A DNA stretch of 64,000 nt, from contig NC_008701.1 in NCBI RefSeq assembly GCF_000015205.1, positions 713,436-777,435 of the forward strand, read 5' to 3'. Positions within the stretch are counted from its first letter, which is position 1. The number at the start of each line of letters is the position of its first letter. The stretch is from Pyrobaculum islandicum DSM 4184. GTDB lineage: Archaea > Thermoproteota > Thermoprotei > Thermoproteales > Thermoproteaceae. The position numbers were made by a program, and so were the translations under genes. The notes beneath the pieces were generated by a model. It saw nothing but the letters and a program-made list of their open reading frames with translations, searched no databases and was not told where the DNA came from. This document shows positions 27,091-35,254 of this stretch, in pieces.

Positions 27091-27855
27091 TTAAGCTTTT
27101 CTAGCTGTAATAATCCACCCGGTGTGGACAACATCAAAAGTCTCAGGCCTTAGCTCACCTACAACAGATTTCCAACGACGTAGAAGTACCTCTTCAATAG
27201 AAATGTTGTAGAAGTTATATGTCTTAAGCATCTCAACGGTTTTTGACATGTGCTCAATAGTCGTAGAGAAGACGGCCAACGTACCCCCTGACTTTAGGAC
27301 TTCTACGGCTTTTTCAATAACGTTCCAAGGATCCCCCATGTCTAATATTACGGCGTCTACTTTCATAGAGCCAAAGCCGCTTTTAACAACGTCTCTTAAT
27401 TGTAAATCAACATATAGATCAAGTCCCACACTCTTTATATTTTTTATAGCGACTCTTATGTGATCGAATCTTTTTTCAAAACTATAGACAATCCCCCAGG
27501 GTCTCACATACCAAGCCAATACGGCGGTTAAAAAGCCGGAACCTGTTCCAGCTTCTACTACTCTAGATCCCGGACCTATGGCTGTAGCTTTTACAATGTA
27601 TATAGCGTCTTTTGGATATATTGCCTGGGCTTTAATACGGAATCTATGTTCAATTATGTCAAATATAGTCGCAGGAATAGCCCTAAACTTCGCTCCTAAT
27701 GTAGATGTTACTACTGTACCATATGGCACACCTATTAGCGTATCTGTGTCGATATATCCTCTAATAGTTTGGAGTAAGCCGCTACCGACTTTTGCCACGA
27801 TTTTGTAATTTCTGTCTTCCTCTATTAACAGCGTCCAATCGTTTTTCTTAAACAC
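27091..27855 (-). CDS. trmI: tRNA (adenine-58-N1)-methyltransferase TrmI
   Basis: A 254-aa Rossmann-fold SAM methyltransferase of the TrmI family, acting at A57/A58 of tRNA in archaea. The SAM motif is VVEAGTGSGFLTAVLAW (about 97-113), followed by FEKRFDHIRVAIKNI and motif IV AVILDMGDPW. An N-terminal beta-rich domain matches the family. It is tetrameric in relatives and important for tRNA stability at high temperature. It lies next to the 27877 gene on the same strand, with a 21-nt gap. AAGAAGT-CAC-ACTTCTT (27065-27081) downstream forms a perfect small hairpin. Confidence 0.93.
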   Translation of the reverse strand: MFKKNDWTLLIEEDRNYKIVAKVGSGLLQTIRGYIDTDTLIGVPYGTVVTSTLGAKFRAIPATIFDIIEHRFRIKAQAIYPKDAIYIVKATAIGPGSRVVEAGTGSGFLTAVLAWYVRPWGIVYSFEKRFDHIRVAIKNIKSVGLDLYVDLQLRDVVKSGFGSMKVDAVILDMGDPWNVIEKAVEVLKSGGTLAVFSTTIEHMSKTVEMLKTYNFYNISIEEVLLRRWKSVVGELRPETFDVVHTGWIITARKA

Positions 27856-27876
27856 TAAAAGGTATATCGACTTTAT

Positions 27877-28377
27877 TTAAAATCTAGCGATGATATACCA
27901 CTTCTTAAAGTACCGCATTACTGTAAATATATCCCCATCTCTTCTAACTGAGACAGCTCTATAACTGGTTAATAGTATATCGCCTTCTTCATAACCGGCA
28001 ACCGAGGCGACTACAGCAAGAGGAATAATAACGTCTCTAGCCACTTTATATATTGGCTCATGACCGTTCTTTTTTAAAGCTAAACATAGTTGATAAAGTT
28101 CTGGCAGTACCTCTGTCAACAAGTCACATTTAGGGATCCCACCTAATCTGATGCCTAAAATAGAGTTTGTAAAAACGTTCAGATTGTCGCCGGCAATTCT
28201 TACAACGAGATACGAAAACAACTCCGGTGGTATTACTTTTATAAGGCGGCGTCTTAATAAACTACGCGGAGGAATAACCGAGGATCCAATTATGGCTAAG
28301 TATGCGAACTCCGCAGCTAAGCCTCTTAGTATACGTCTTATTTTTATATCAAGTGTGTAAAGCACGACTATAGACAT
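27877..28377 (-). CDS. Hypothetical protein upstream of trmI
   Basis: A 166-aa protein with no recognised family, with basic patches (RRILRG, RSLLRRRLIK) and hydrophobic strands, and a single cysteine pair (KCDLL, QLCLAL). It lies just upstream of trmI on the same strand and may be co-transcribed. The ATG at 28377 has AT-rich sequence (ATAAAATATATAG) directly upstream. Function unknown. Confidence 0.6.
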   Translation of the reverse strand: MSIVVLYTLDIKIRRILRGLAAEFAYLAIIGSSVIPPRSLLRRRLIKVIPPELFSYLVVRIAGDNLNVFTNSILGIRLGGIPKCDLLTEVLPELYQLCLALKKNGHEPIYKVARDVIIPLAVVASVAGYEEGDILLTSYRAVSVRRDGDIFTVMRYFKKWYIIARF

Positions 28378-28464
28378 CGTATAAAATATATAGACGATAG
28401 ATAGGCGTTAACGTGAGTAAACGTCGTCTGAAAAATTTTAAAACACAGCCGGTTAAGGAAAGCG

Positions 28465-28562
28465 GGGCCCGTAGCTCAGTCAGGATAGAGCGGCGGAGGA
28501 CCCAGCTAGGTCCGTCGTGCCTCCTAAGCCGTAGGTCGTGGGTTCAAATCCCACCGGGCCCG
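28465..28562 (+). tRNA. tRNA-Arg (anticodon CCT) with a non-canonical intron
   Basis: The cloverleaf folds as: acceptor GGGCCCG/CGGGCCC, D stem GCTC/GAGC, anticodon loop CTCCTAA (28521-28527, anticodon CCT), T arm GTGGG-TTCAAAT-CCCAC, discriminator G, no encoded CCA. To close the anticodon stem (GCGGC/GCCGT), 23 nt must be removed at 28497-28519, or shifted by one to 28496-28518. This puts the intron at position 30/31 or 29/30, not the usual 37/38. Mature length is 75 nt. TTTTAAAA (28437-28444) is a promoter-like box about 25 nt upstream. The gene ends 2 nt from the convergent bud32 stop. Confidence 0.92.
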
Positions 28563-28564
28563 CT

Positions 28565-29191
28565 CTACCTTTCAACATAGCGGCCAGATGCTCTTATTCT
28601 GCTTACCTCACTTTCCACAACGCTTGACCTAACACCCATCTCCTCTCTATATCCACTCCAAAAGAGTGATTTAAATTCCTCAGATTTTGCACCGTAGAGC
28701 TCTAACGTCCTTAATAATACATTTATGTCTCTCGCCATCAATATGGCTGTTTTACGAGTCCACCCCCTCCTCGTCTCGCCCAGGCCAAAGTCTATGAAGT
28801 AAAGCTCTCCCTTTGAAAGAATTATATTTGTGGGCGCAAGATCGCCGTGTATCAACCCAGCTTTATGCATCTTGCCGATATATATGCCTACATCTTTCAG
28901 GTACTTATGCTCGCCTCTGCTTAGTAAATCGCGAAGGCTCTCGCCTTCTACATATTCCATTAGTATAGTTGTTTTCTCAGGATCAAAAAAGTATACCGCA
29001 GGAACCCTTACGCCTATTACGTGGGCTATGTACATATTGCGAACTTCGTTAATTGTTCTTCTCCTCCTTATGAGATAGTCAAGTGTATGATCTCTATACG
29101 CCTTGGGCTTTCTCCATTTTAACACCGCCTTTATTCCGAACCAATCGACAAGGTATATTTCGGCTTCCGCACCTTTCGCAATCAGAATCAC
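28565..29191 (-). CDS. bud32: KEOPS kinase/ATPase Bud32
   Basis: A 208-aa atypical small protein kinase (PRPK/Bud32), part of KEOPS, which makes t6A37 in tRNAs with Kae1, Cgi121 and Pcc1. Catalytic elements: GAEAEIYLV loop, AVLKWR lysine, MEYVEGESL hinge, HGDLAPTNII catalytic loop and FIDFGLGE (DFG). Length and the missing C-lobe are typical. It is a stand-alone gene rather than a Kae1 fusion. A Pcc1 gene lies at 34.1 kb. It converges on the tRNA-Arg gene with a 2-nt gap. Confidence 0.94.
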   Translation of the reverse strand: MILIAKGAEAEIYLVDWFGIKAVLKWRKPKAYRDHTLDYLIRRRRTINEVRNMYIAHVIGVRVPAVYFFDPEKTTILMEYVEGESLRDLLSRGEHKYLKDVGIYIGKMHKAGLIHGDLAPTNIILSKGELYFIDFGLGETRRGWTRKTAILMARDINVLLRTLELYGAKSEEFKSLFWSGYREEMGVRSSVVESEVSRIRASGRYVER

Positions 29192-29236
29192 AAAGTCACG
29201 AGTTTAATAATTTAAATGTGCATACAGAGTTGAGAT

Positions 29237-30358
29237 ATGTATTGGACCTTTTATAGACCTGACGCAATTTCCATATGGGAAAGCGCTGTTATAAGGGAAA
29301 GGCTTGCGTGGTACTCTTCGGTAATGCGTAATAAGGCGCCTGCTAAATATCATATAGCAGCCAGGCTTGAGGCTCCACAGGATTATACCGAGATGAATGA
29401 AGAAGAGCTTTGGAAACTCCACAATGAATTAGGGCGTGTTTTTGATGAGGAGTTAAGTCGCCAGAGAGAGCGGCCGGACCCATCTCTTATAAAAAAGACA
29501 CTACCGCCCGCATCGTTTCTTGACGTAAAAATAGAACTTGCTAAAAGACAGCTAAAGCATTGTATGCTCTGTGAGAGAAGATGCGGTATAGATAGAACCA
29601 CAAAGAAAGGCGCTTGTCTTCTAGATTACAAACCCCGGGTTGCAAGCTTCTTTCTCCACCTGGGCGAAGAAGCCCCATTGGTGCCTTCGGGCACAATCTT
29701 CTTCACAGGGTGCAACTTCCGTTGTGTATATTGCCAAAACTGGGATATCTCACAATATCCAGAAGCCGGAGTGGAAGTTACAGCAGAAGCCTTAGCTGCT
29801 ATACAAGTAAGGCTAAGAGAGGAGGGAGCCAAAAATATAAATTGGGTTGGCGGAGAGCCTACTCCTAACATACCGTATATTCTGGAATCTATGAAGATTC
29901 TGGCAACCAAAGGAGTCAATGTACCTCAGCTCTGGAATTCAAACATGTATATGACACCGGAGGGTCTTTCTCTTGTTCTCCACGTAATTGACATATGGCT
30001 TCCCGACTTTAAATACGGTAATAACATGTGTGCTATGCGCTATTCGGTAGCTCCTAGATATTGGGAAGTGATTACTAAAAACTTTTCTGTTATATGTAGG
30101 CGGCGGGAGGATATAATAGTTAGACATCTAGTCCTCCCAGGCCATCTTGATTGTTGTACAAAACCAGTATTAAAGTGGCTGGCAGAAAACTGCCGCCACG
30201 CCCTTGTAAACATAATGGATCAATACAGGCCAGAATACCTCGTATCTAAGCTGGATAAATATAGGGAGATTAGAAGAAGAGTTTCAGAAAGAGAAATGGA
30301 GGAGGCCTATAGATATGCCGATTCATTGGGTCTAACATGGAGAGAGGTCAGCAGATAA
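29237..30358 (+). CDS. Radical SAM protein, PflX-like (COG1313)
   Basis: A 373-aa radical SAM enzyme related to pyruvate-formate-lyase-activating-type proteins. The cluster-binding CxxxCxxC is GCNFRCVYCQN near residue 158. An upstream CMLCERRCGIDR plus GACLL resembles the extra cysteine motif of the COG1313 group. WVGGEPTPNIPYI is the GGE motif contacting SAM. The N-terminal 90 residues are an extension not needed for the core. Substrate unknown; no obvious glycyl-radical partner is seen nearby. Confidence 0.85.
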   Translation: MYWTFYRPDAISIWESAVIRERLAWYSSVMRNKAPAKYHIAARLEAPQDYTEMNEEELWKLHNELGRVFDEELSRQRERPDPSLIKKTLPPASFLDVKIELAKRQLKHCMLCERRCGIDRTTKKGACLLDYKPRVASFFLHLGEEAPLVPSGTIFFTGCNFRCVYCQNWDISQYPEAGVEVTAEALAAIQVRLREEGAKNINWVGGEPTPNIPYILESMKILATKGVNVPQLWNSNMYMTPEGLSLVLHVIDIWLPDFKYGNNMCAMRYSVAPRYWEVITKNFSVICRRREDIIVRHLVLPGHLDCCTKPVLKWLAENCRHALVNIMDQYRPEYLVSKLDKYREIRRRVSEREMEEAYRYADSLGLTWREVSR

Positions 30359-30660
30359 CTGCCCTCCCTACCCTTGGGGTGAAGTTTGCTGTGAGTATTT
30401 CAGCTATTATCTTTCGTCAAGATTGACGAGCGGATATTTTGGCTATCCGCCTCAGTACTAAATGGCGGGATTTCTTCTCGCCCACGCCTTCACTAACAGC
30501 ACATGTCTCCGACACGGGCATGGGCCGACGACTACAGCTCCCCCAAAGACAGAGCCCCTTCGACAAGCAGGGCATATCCGTATTTAGATATCCTCTTCTC
30601 TGCCACGAGATTATATTAGAACCCCGCCTTAAGGGGCGAGACTCTCGGTTGTAAGTCTCG
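30359..30660. other. Intergenic region with hairpins, likely IS200/IS605-type remnant
   Basis: Two adjacent structures end this 302-bp gap: CCCCGCC-TTA-AGGGGCG-like (30622-30638) and CGAGACT/AGTCTCG (30637-30643 with 30654-30660, 10-nt loop). A CCCCGCC-TTAA-GGGGCG hairpin is typical of IS200/IS605 right ends. The rest is GC-rich with only short frames on both strands; none could be assigned. It ends exactly at the stop of the next minus-strand gene. Confidence 0.35.
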
Positions 30661-31563
30661 TTAACTAGGCTTACTAAACATATAAATTCTAGCAGAACGC
30701 GTAGCGTCATATTTTACCTCAACTCTGCCTGTGAGTATAAAAGTCGCCGGTATATACGGGCTCTCTTCTATTTTTCTCCTCATTTGCGGCTCGCTAAGCG
30801 CATTACGCCAAGCATCGTGTATTTTAGCCGGAGGCACAAGTTTTAGCGCTCTCTCAAGAAGTTTGACCGTCGTTTTGATACATCTCCCCTGGGGACAGTC
30901 TTGCCCAGAAGCCAAAACTTTTACAGCATAATACACCATAGGTATTGTTAAGCCAAGATCAACAACAGGGTCTTTAAAAACTATTGTCGAGCGGTTTTTA
31001 AACTGTGACACGAGACGCCACATTAATTGGGAAACTGTATCTGGATCGTCTACGTCAAATATATTACTTCTCAGGATTTTGTCTGCTATATCTTCTTCAT
31101 CGTCTCCCTCCACCCTAAGGGCTCTAAGTTTTGTTAATATGTCGAAATAACGTCCGTCTCTGCCGCCTCCTAAAACTTTTGAACTCACTAATTCTATCGG
31201 CTTGCCAGTTGTAAAAAGTTTCTCTAACCATTCAGCTTTTGTACAGGCGTACACAGCTATTGAAGTAGATGTCCCAACAATGACAGATCTCACAAGAGGG
31301 GGGCCGGCAATCCAACACTCCCTCCCGCCCACGAATTTATACAACGATGTGTATAATCTTGGCGCGTATCTCACCTCAGCACCAAAGTTGTCTATAGCTT
31401 CTAAAACCGCCACTTTGTTAAACACAGGTCCTGACGTCACCACGGCTAGTTTTACTTGTTGAGCAAGTGACAACACTCCAAGACCTCCCAATGGCGAAGA
31501 TACCGCTAAGATCTGTTTAGGTTTTATAGATTCTATACACTCAGCGATAGATGCGCAGATCAT
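30661..31563 (-). CDS. Hypothetical protein, 300 aa
   Basis: Not recognised. The N-terminal 110 residues alternate strands and helices with SSPLGGLGVLSLAQQ and VVTSGPVF, like a small Rossmann or CARF-like sensor fold. The C-terminal part is helical, with a cysteine pair (QDCPQGRCIKTTVKLLERALK). There are no clear catalytic motifs. A CARF-like reading is only a fold impression; no CRISPR array or cas gene is in the window. The same-strand four-cysteine mini-protein gene lies 44 nt upstream. Confidence 0.65.
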   Translation of the reverse strand: MICASIAECIESIKPKQILAVSSPLGGLGVLSLAQQVKLAVVTSGPVFNKVAVLEAIDNFGAEVRYAPRLYTSLYKFVGGRECWIAGPPLVRSVIVGTSTSIAVYACTKAEWLEKLFTTGKPIELVSSKVLGGGRDGRYFDILTKLRALRVEGDDEEDIADKILRSNIFDVDDPDTVSQLMWRLVSQFKNRSTIVFKDPVVDLGLTIPMVYYAVKVLASGQDCPQGRCIKTTVKLLERALKLVPPAKIHDAWRNALSEPQMRRKIEESPYIPATFILTGRVEVKYDATRSARIYMFSKPS

Positions 31564-31607
31564 AGTTACGCAAATGAAAGTGTTTTAAAAGCTATAGAAC
31601 TCAGAGC

Positions 31608-31769
31608 TTACATCGTTTTTTTAGCTAGATACTGAGCATAAATTGGACATCCGTTACCTCCGTTGTTGCAATATCTTTCTAGTTGCGTTTTTCTAATACG
31701 CCATTCTTCAGGCGGCATTAAAATACACCGAAGGCCGTCGGCTGTCGATCGATACATAGGACAGCGCAT
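31608..31769 (-). CDS. Four-cysteine mini-protein, 53 aa
   Basis: A short ORF read directly from the sequence: begins MRCPMYRSTADG, ends QYLAKKTM. Cysteines at 3, 15, 34 and 41 (CP...C...YCNNGGNGCPIY) could bind zinc or an Fe-S cluster. ATG at 31769 is preceded by ATTTTAAT-type AT sequence at 31790-31797 (minus-strand ATTAAAAT), 21-28 nt upstream, as for other leaderless genes here. Small cysteine proteins with CPIY-type ends recur in Thermoproteales. Function unknown. The 277 bp between its start and 32046 contain only short frames with no recognised content. Confidence 0.65.
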   Translation of the reverse strand: MRCPMYRSTADGLRCILMPPEEWRIRKTQLERYCNNGGNGCPIYAQYLAKKTM

Positions 31770-32046
31770 ATTCTAAGCACACAGTGAAGATTTTAATATC
31801 TTCACGACATGTAGATAAATCATATTTCATGTTCATCTATGCAACTCCTTATACAAAGTTTTTGCTATGGGGTCTTGGGTATTGTTTCTTGACGGGGTTG
31901 AGCATTGTGACAACGTATTAAGCATGTCATTACCCAGTCTCTTCGCCGACTTTGAAGTAAGAAATGCAACTGAGAAAAACCCCTACTCCCCGCCCTAGAG
32001 GATACAACCTTTATTTGTATTTTTATACATTCACATTTTAGCAATT

Positions 32047-32589
32047 GTGGAATGCGACGTTATTCTTGACTATCTTAGAGAGCGTGGTATAAGCGGAAGT
32101 AGAAAAAACTCGGAGCTCGTCATAGCCCCCGTCGGATCTCTTCAGTTAGGCTTTTGGTGCCCCCGTGACGATTTTCCAAATATTGACGACATAGAGGATG
32201 CCAAAAGGGTTTTGGGTTTGGATAACCTAGACGTGTTAATAATAGTATCTTACAGACCTTATATATTAATAGACTTCTTGAATTCGCTCATAGAGAGAGC
32301 AAACCGTTGGTACGGTCTTCAGTTTAACGTAAAACTTCTCGGCGTCAGTTCCGTTGAACTTGAAACAGGGCTTGAAGATGCCCTAGGCCGCGCCTTTGTG
32401 GAAAAACCTCATAAACTCTCCCCCGGGGTTAAAAGCGAATACATATGTCCACAATGCGGCAAAGATCTCCTCTACCTCTACAGAGAAGAGAGATATTTCT
32501 CTAGGAAGTACCGTAGAAGAGTTGTTGAGAGAATATATGCATGCATATCTTGCGGATTCAGGGCAAGGAAGATCGATCTAATAGACTAG
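32047..32589 (+). CDS. Hypothetical protein with C-terminal zinc ribbon
   Basis: A 180-aa protein from GTG 32047; TTTTTATA (32021-32028) lies about 20 nt upstream. Residues 1-125 are an alpha/beta domain (VLIIVSYRPYILIDFLNSLIERA). Residues 133-175 form a treble-clef or ribbon-type metal site with CPQC and CISC separated by a basic hairpin (RKYRRRVVERIY). The basic ribbon suggests nucleic-acid binding. Not assigned to a family. It converges on the DHH gene with a 4-bp overlap. Confidence 0.65.
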   Translation: MECDVILDYLRERGISGSRKNSELVIAPVGSLQLGFWCPRDDFPNIDDIEDAKRVLGLDNLDVLIIVSYRPYILIDFLNSLIERANRWYGLQFNVKLLGVSSVELETGLEDALGRAFVEKPHKLSPGVKSEYICPQCGKDLLYLYREERYFSRKYRRRVVERIYACISCGFRARKIDLID

Positions 32590-33476
32590 AGAGGTTTTGC
32601 GTCTCTATCTATCAACCTAATGACGCTCCTTAGAATCTTCGGCAACTCGCTTTTTTTAACTCTCTGGCTTATAACCGCGACAGCCGCCCCCCTATGTCCC
32701 CCTCCAGTTCCCACAGACCTTGCTAGACTTGCTACATCAAACTTATTAGATCTCATAATGATATGGACTCCGTCGTCCTTTAGCGAAGCCACAAGGGCGA
32801 TGTCACAGCCGACAGAAATTAAAAGCGATGCTAGATCTGCCTCATAAGCTCCGACATGCGATATACAAATAATGCCAATAGACGATTCATATATCTCTAG
32901 ACGTTGCATGCCTTTTAATAATGCTATAATACGGTGCCTCTCGCCCACGTTCTCCTCACTCCCACCTATAATGTCATAGAGTGTGCCCCCTGTTTTTTCA
33001 AGTAGATATGACAATATTTGTAAAGTTTTGGCATCTGCCCTCTTTAACTTTCCAGTATCTGTATAGATGCCCAATATGGCCAGCTTGGCAATATCAGGAG
33101 TTATCTCTACGCCTGCCTCCTTTGCCAATTCCAAGGCAATTTCGGTACAACTAGGCCTGTCTATTAAAATCCCTGGAATATCATCGCCAAGATAGTGGTG
33201 GTCCACTCTGATAATTCTCTTATCAAGCGGGGGCACTTGGCTTAGTGAGGCTACGTCGGCTAAGATGTACACGTCTACATCGCGAGGCGGCTCCTCCATA
33301 CAGTCTCCTAGCGGCGAGCCCTCTGGACATACTATAGCAACAACTTTCACACCAAGTTTTGTAAGCACAAGCTCTAACACTCTGGCACAAGCTAGGGCAT
33401 CGGCGTCTGCCCTCTTATGGGTTACAATGGCTACCTTTTCTGCGTCATTTAATAACTCCTTTAATCTCTCCAACAT
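32586..33476 (-). CDS. DHH/DHHA1-family phosphoesterase
   Basis: About 296 aa from ATG 33476 (MLERLKELL); an upstream in-frame start at 33506 would overlap DUF3194 more. The DHH domain has VTHKRADADALA (usual H-x-D-x-D-x-x-x/S), ILADVAS, VDHH (the DHH triad) and IYTDTGKL. The C-terminal DHHA1 domain has GGGHRGAAVAVI. These enzymes are RecJ-like or oligoribonuclease/cyclic-dinucleotide phosphodiesterases. Adjacent to the exosome superoperon, so an RNA-turnover role (NrnA-like) is plausible but not shown. Confidence 0.85.
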   Translation of the reverse strand: MLERLKELLNDAEKVAIVTHKRADADALACARVLELVLTKLGVKVVAIVCPEGSPLGDCMEEPPRDVDVYILADVASLSQVPPLDKRIIRVDHHYLGDDIPGILIDRPSCTEIALELAKEAGVEITPDIAKLAILGIYTDTGKLKRADAKTLQILSYLLEKTGGTLYDIIGGSEENVGERHRIIALLKGMQRLEIYESSIGIICISHVGAYEADLASLLISVGCDIALVASLKDDGVHIIMRSNKFDVASLARSVGTGGGHRGAAVAVISQRVKKSELPKILRSVIRLIDRDAKPL

Positions 33477-33733
33477 TTTGCAACCTCCCTGTGTTCTATA
33501 GGCCACCCCTTTTCCCTTATAAGGTCTGCAATACAGACGCCGAGCTCTGCCGCTTCGTCGGCAACTCTTTGTAAATACGTTTCATCAACCAACACACTTG
33601 CGTCTATATCTACATCAACTTCTACGCCATTCTCCGAGAAAGAAACTGAGACAACTACTTGTTTTACGGCCCTCCCCAATTTCTTCTCTATATACCTAAC
33701 AACCTCTGAAGATATAAACTCGACTTCATCCAT
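33461..33733 (-). CDS. DUF3194 family protein
   Basis: A 90-aa acidic protein (MDEVEFISSEVVRYIEKKLG) matching the small archaeal DUF3194 family that regularly sits beside prefoldin beta in the exosome superoperon. Strands VVVSVSFSENGVEVDVDIDASVLV are followed by a long helix. It overlaps the DHH gene by 16 nt and is separated from prefoldin beta by 4 nt. Role unknown. Confidence 0.75.
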   Translation of the reverse strand: MDEVEFISSEVVRYIEKKLGRAVKQVVVSVSFSENGVEVDVDIDASVLVDETYLQRVADEAAELGVCIADLIREKGWPIEHREVAKCWRD

Positions 33734-33737
33734 TTAC

Positions 33738-34115
33738 TTATCCCCCGCCCTTCGCCGTTTCCACACTCCCTTTTAATCTGCTTAGCTCTTTGTTTATCTC
33801 CTCTCTCAGTTTTTCTATCTGTTCTCTCAACAAAGACTCTTGCCTAGCCAAAGTCTTAGTATGCAACTCTAACAACTCTTTTCTCTCCCTAAGCTCTTGT
33901 AAAGCGGCATCTCTATTTTGGGGGATGAGGAAGTTACCTACGCTTTTGTATATCTTGGCATCTTGCGGAAGCTTCTCGATCTCTGTAAGCGCTTTTTCGA
34001 TCTCTCTAAGCTCAGCCTCATATTGTTGTTTTCTTAGAAGAACGTTTTGTAACTGGGCTTGCACTTGGTTAAACCTGTTAACTAAGTCTTGTAGAGATGG
34101 GGGTATTTGTGCCAT
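33738..34115 (-). CDS. pfdB: Prefoldin beta subunit
   Basis: A 125-aa prefoldin beta: two long coiled-coil helices (about 1-45 and 75-115) joined by a beta-hairpin region containing AKIYKSVGNFLI. It assembles with alpha subunits into the jellyfish-shaped chaperone that hands unfolded proteins to the thermosome. The coiled-coil heptads and length are typical. Part of the superoperon between Pcc1 and DUF3194. Confidence 0.94.
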   Translation of the reverse strand: MAQIPPSLQDLVNRFNQVQAQLQNVLLRKQQYEAELREIEKALTEIEKLPQDAKIYKSVGNFLIPQNRDAALQELRERKELLELHTKTLARQESLLREQIEKLREEINKELSRLKGSVETAKGGG

Positions 34116-34146
34116 CAGCTTTAAGACTGCACCTACTATATAAACA

Positions 34147-34365
34147 TTATCTAAAAACGGCGACAGACTCGGCTATATACATGGCACGGAAGATTGTATG
34201 TACTAACGATCTCAGACTAGAAGCGTCTGCTGCCTCCGCTACGATTTTTCCGTCTTTTACATAAAGACAGCCTCTGGGGAAGCGAACTTCTTTTTCTAGT
34301 ATTTCAAAAATTTTCAGAATAAATATATCATTATTTATATCTATTTCTAATTTATACATGTACAT
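34147..34365 (-). CDS. pcc1: KEOPS subunit Pcc1
   Basis: A 72-aa Pcc1/CTAG-like protein: LEIDINNDIFILKIFEILEKEV, strand LYVKDGKIVAEAADASSLRSLVHTIF and a closing helix. Pcc1 dimerises and docks Kae1 within KEOPS for tRNA t6A synthesis. Its 5' end overlaps the Brix-domain gene by 14 nt. Its partner Bud32 is encoded at 28.6 kb. The small size and superoperon position support the call. Confidence 0.8.
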   Translation of the reverse strand: MYMYKLEIDINNDIFILKIFEILEKEVRFPRGCLYVKDGKIVAEAADASSLRSLVHTIFRAMYIAESVAVFR

Positions 34366-34897
34366 ACCTATATATGATTTTATTTATTCTAAAAAGAGGG
34401 GCCCGTGGGCCTAGATCTTCGCCTAGAAACTCAACTATGTAACCGTCACCGTGTCTAACTAAAATTATAGTGTCAAAACGCCCTCTGACAATATCGAGGT
34501 CATAAAGCAGGGGGTATTGAAAAATTTCGACGAAAATATCGCCGAGTTCTCCCTTCGTTAAATCCACAATTGCCGCAGTTTTTGCACGGGGTCTTCTAGC
34601 AATAAAAACTGGAAAATCTTCTCTAGTTTTTACTCCTGATATTTTAAGTATATAAGGCTTCCAATTTCTAATTGTTATGTCGTAAAATAATAAAGCCGAT
34701 GGCATACCTCTTCTATCCCATATAAACATTATGTAACGTGCTCCACAAGCTACAGCCTCCTCTAAAATAGCAAAGAGAGACTTTTTACCTCTGACGATCT
34801 TCTCAGAGCCAGGCAGTGAGTAGACTAAGTCGTTGACTATTTCACGCGTTTTTTTAGAGGGGTTACGCGATGTTGTTATGACAACACGACACACCAC
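34352..34897 (-). CDS. Brix-domain ribosome biogenesis protein (Imp4-like)
   Basis: A 181-aa archaeal single Brix-domain protein: starts VITTSRNPSKKTREIVNDL, then GARYIMFIWDRRGMPSALLFYDI, and later FDTIILVRHGDGYIVEFLGEDLGPRAPLF. The domain binds rRNA during subunit assembly. Located directly downstream of L37Ae, as in other archaea. Length typical. Confidence 0.9.
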   Translation of the reverse strand: MVCRVVITTSRNPSKKTREIVNDLVYSLPGSEKIVRGKKSLFAILEEAVACGARYIMFIWDRRGMPSALLFYDITIRNWKPYILKISGVKTREDFPVFIARRPRAKTAAIVDLTKGELGDIFVEIFQYPLLYDLDIVRGRFDTIILVRHGDGYIVEFLGEDLGPRAPLFRINKIIYRYVHV

Positions 34898-34909
34898 AAT
34901 TGCCTTAAC

Positions 34910-35215
34910 CTATTTGCCGGTCTCCCTCCAGCGTGCTTTCTGAATCTCTACTTCTTTCAACTCCTCTGGTGTTAACGTCTTGCCCATTACTGTCTGAGGA
35001 ACCCACGCTCCACCAGCAAAAGTAAATCCGCATTTAGGACATTGCCAAATTCCAAAGGCAAGTCTCTTGAGTCTTACTAACGATCTGCAGCTAGGACATC
35101 TGTGTTTACCTCTTTGCTTTATCTCTATTGCGGTGATCTTACGTCTAAGTCCCATGCCATATCTAGCGCCATATCTCCCCGCAGGGCCTACAATCTTTGT
35201 ATGACTAAAGGGCAT
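34910..35215 (-). CDS. rpl37ae: Large ribosomal subunit protein L37Ae
   Basis: A 101-aa L37Ae with a zinc ribbon CPSC...CPKC (RGKHRCPSCRSL and IWQCPKCGFTFAGGAW). The N-terminus FSHTKIVGPAGRYGARYG is the usual rRNA-binding segment. It sits between rrp42 and the Brix gene in the superoperon, as in most archaea. Confidence 0.95.
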   Translation of the reverse strand: MPFSHTKIVGPAGRYGARYGMGLRRKITAIEIKQRGKHRCPSCRSLVRLKRLAFGIWQCPKCGFTFAGGAWVPQTVMGKTLTPEELKEVEIQKARWRETGK

Positions 35216-35254
35216 AAAGTCTGTAGATAAGATACTTTAAAAAACTTTTATAGT

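Noticed and set aside
30661..31563. Possible CARF-like sensor, suggesting CRISPR linkage
   Set aside because: No CRISPR array, cas gene or effector domain is present in the window; the fold impression is too weak.
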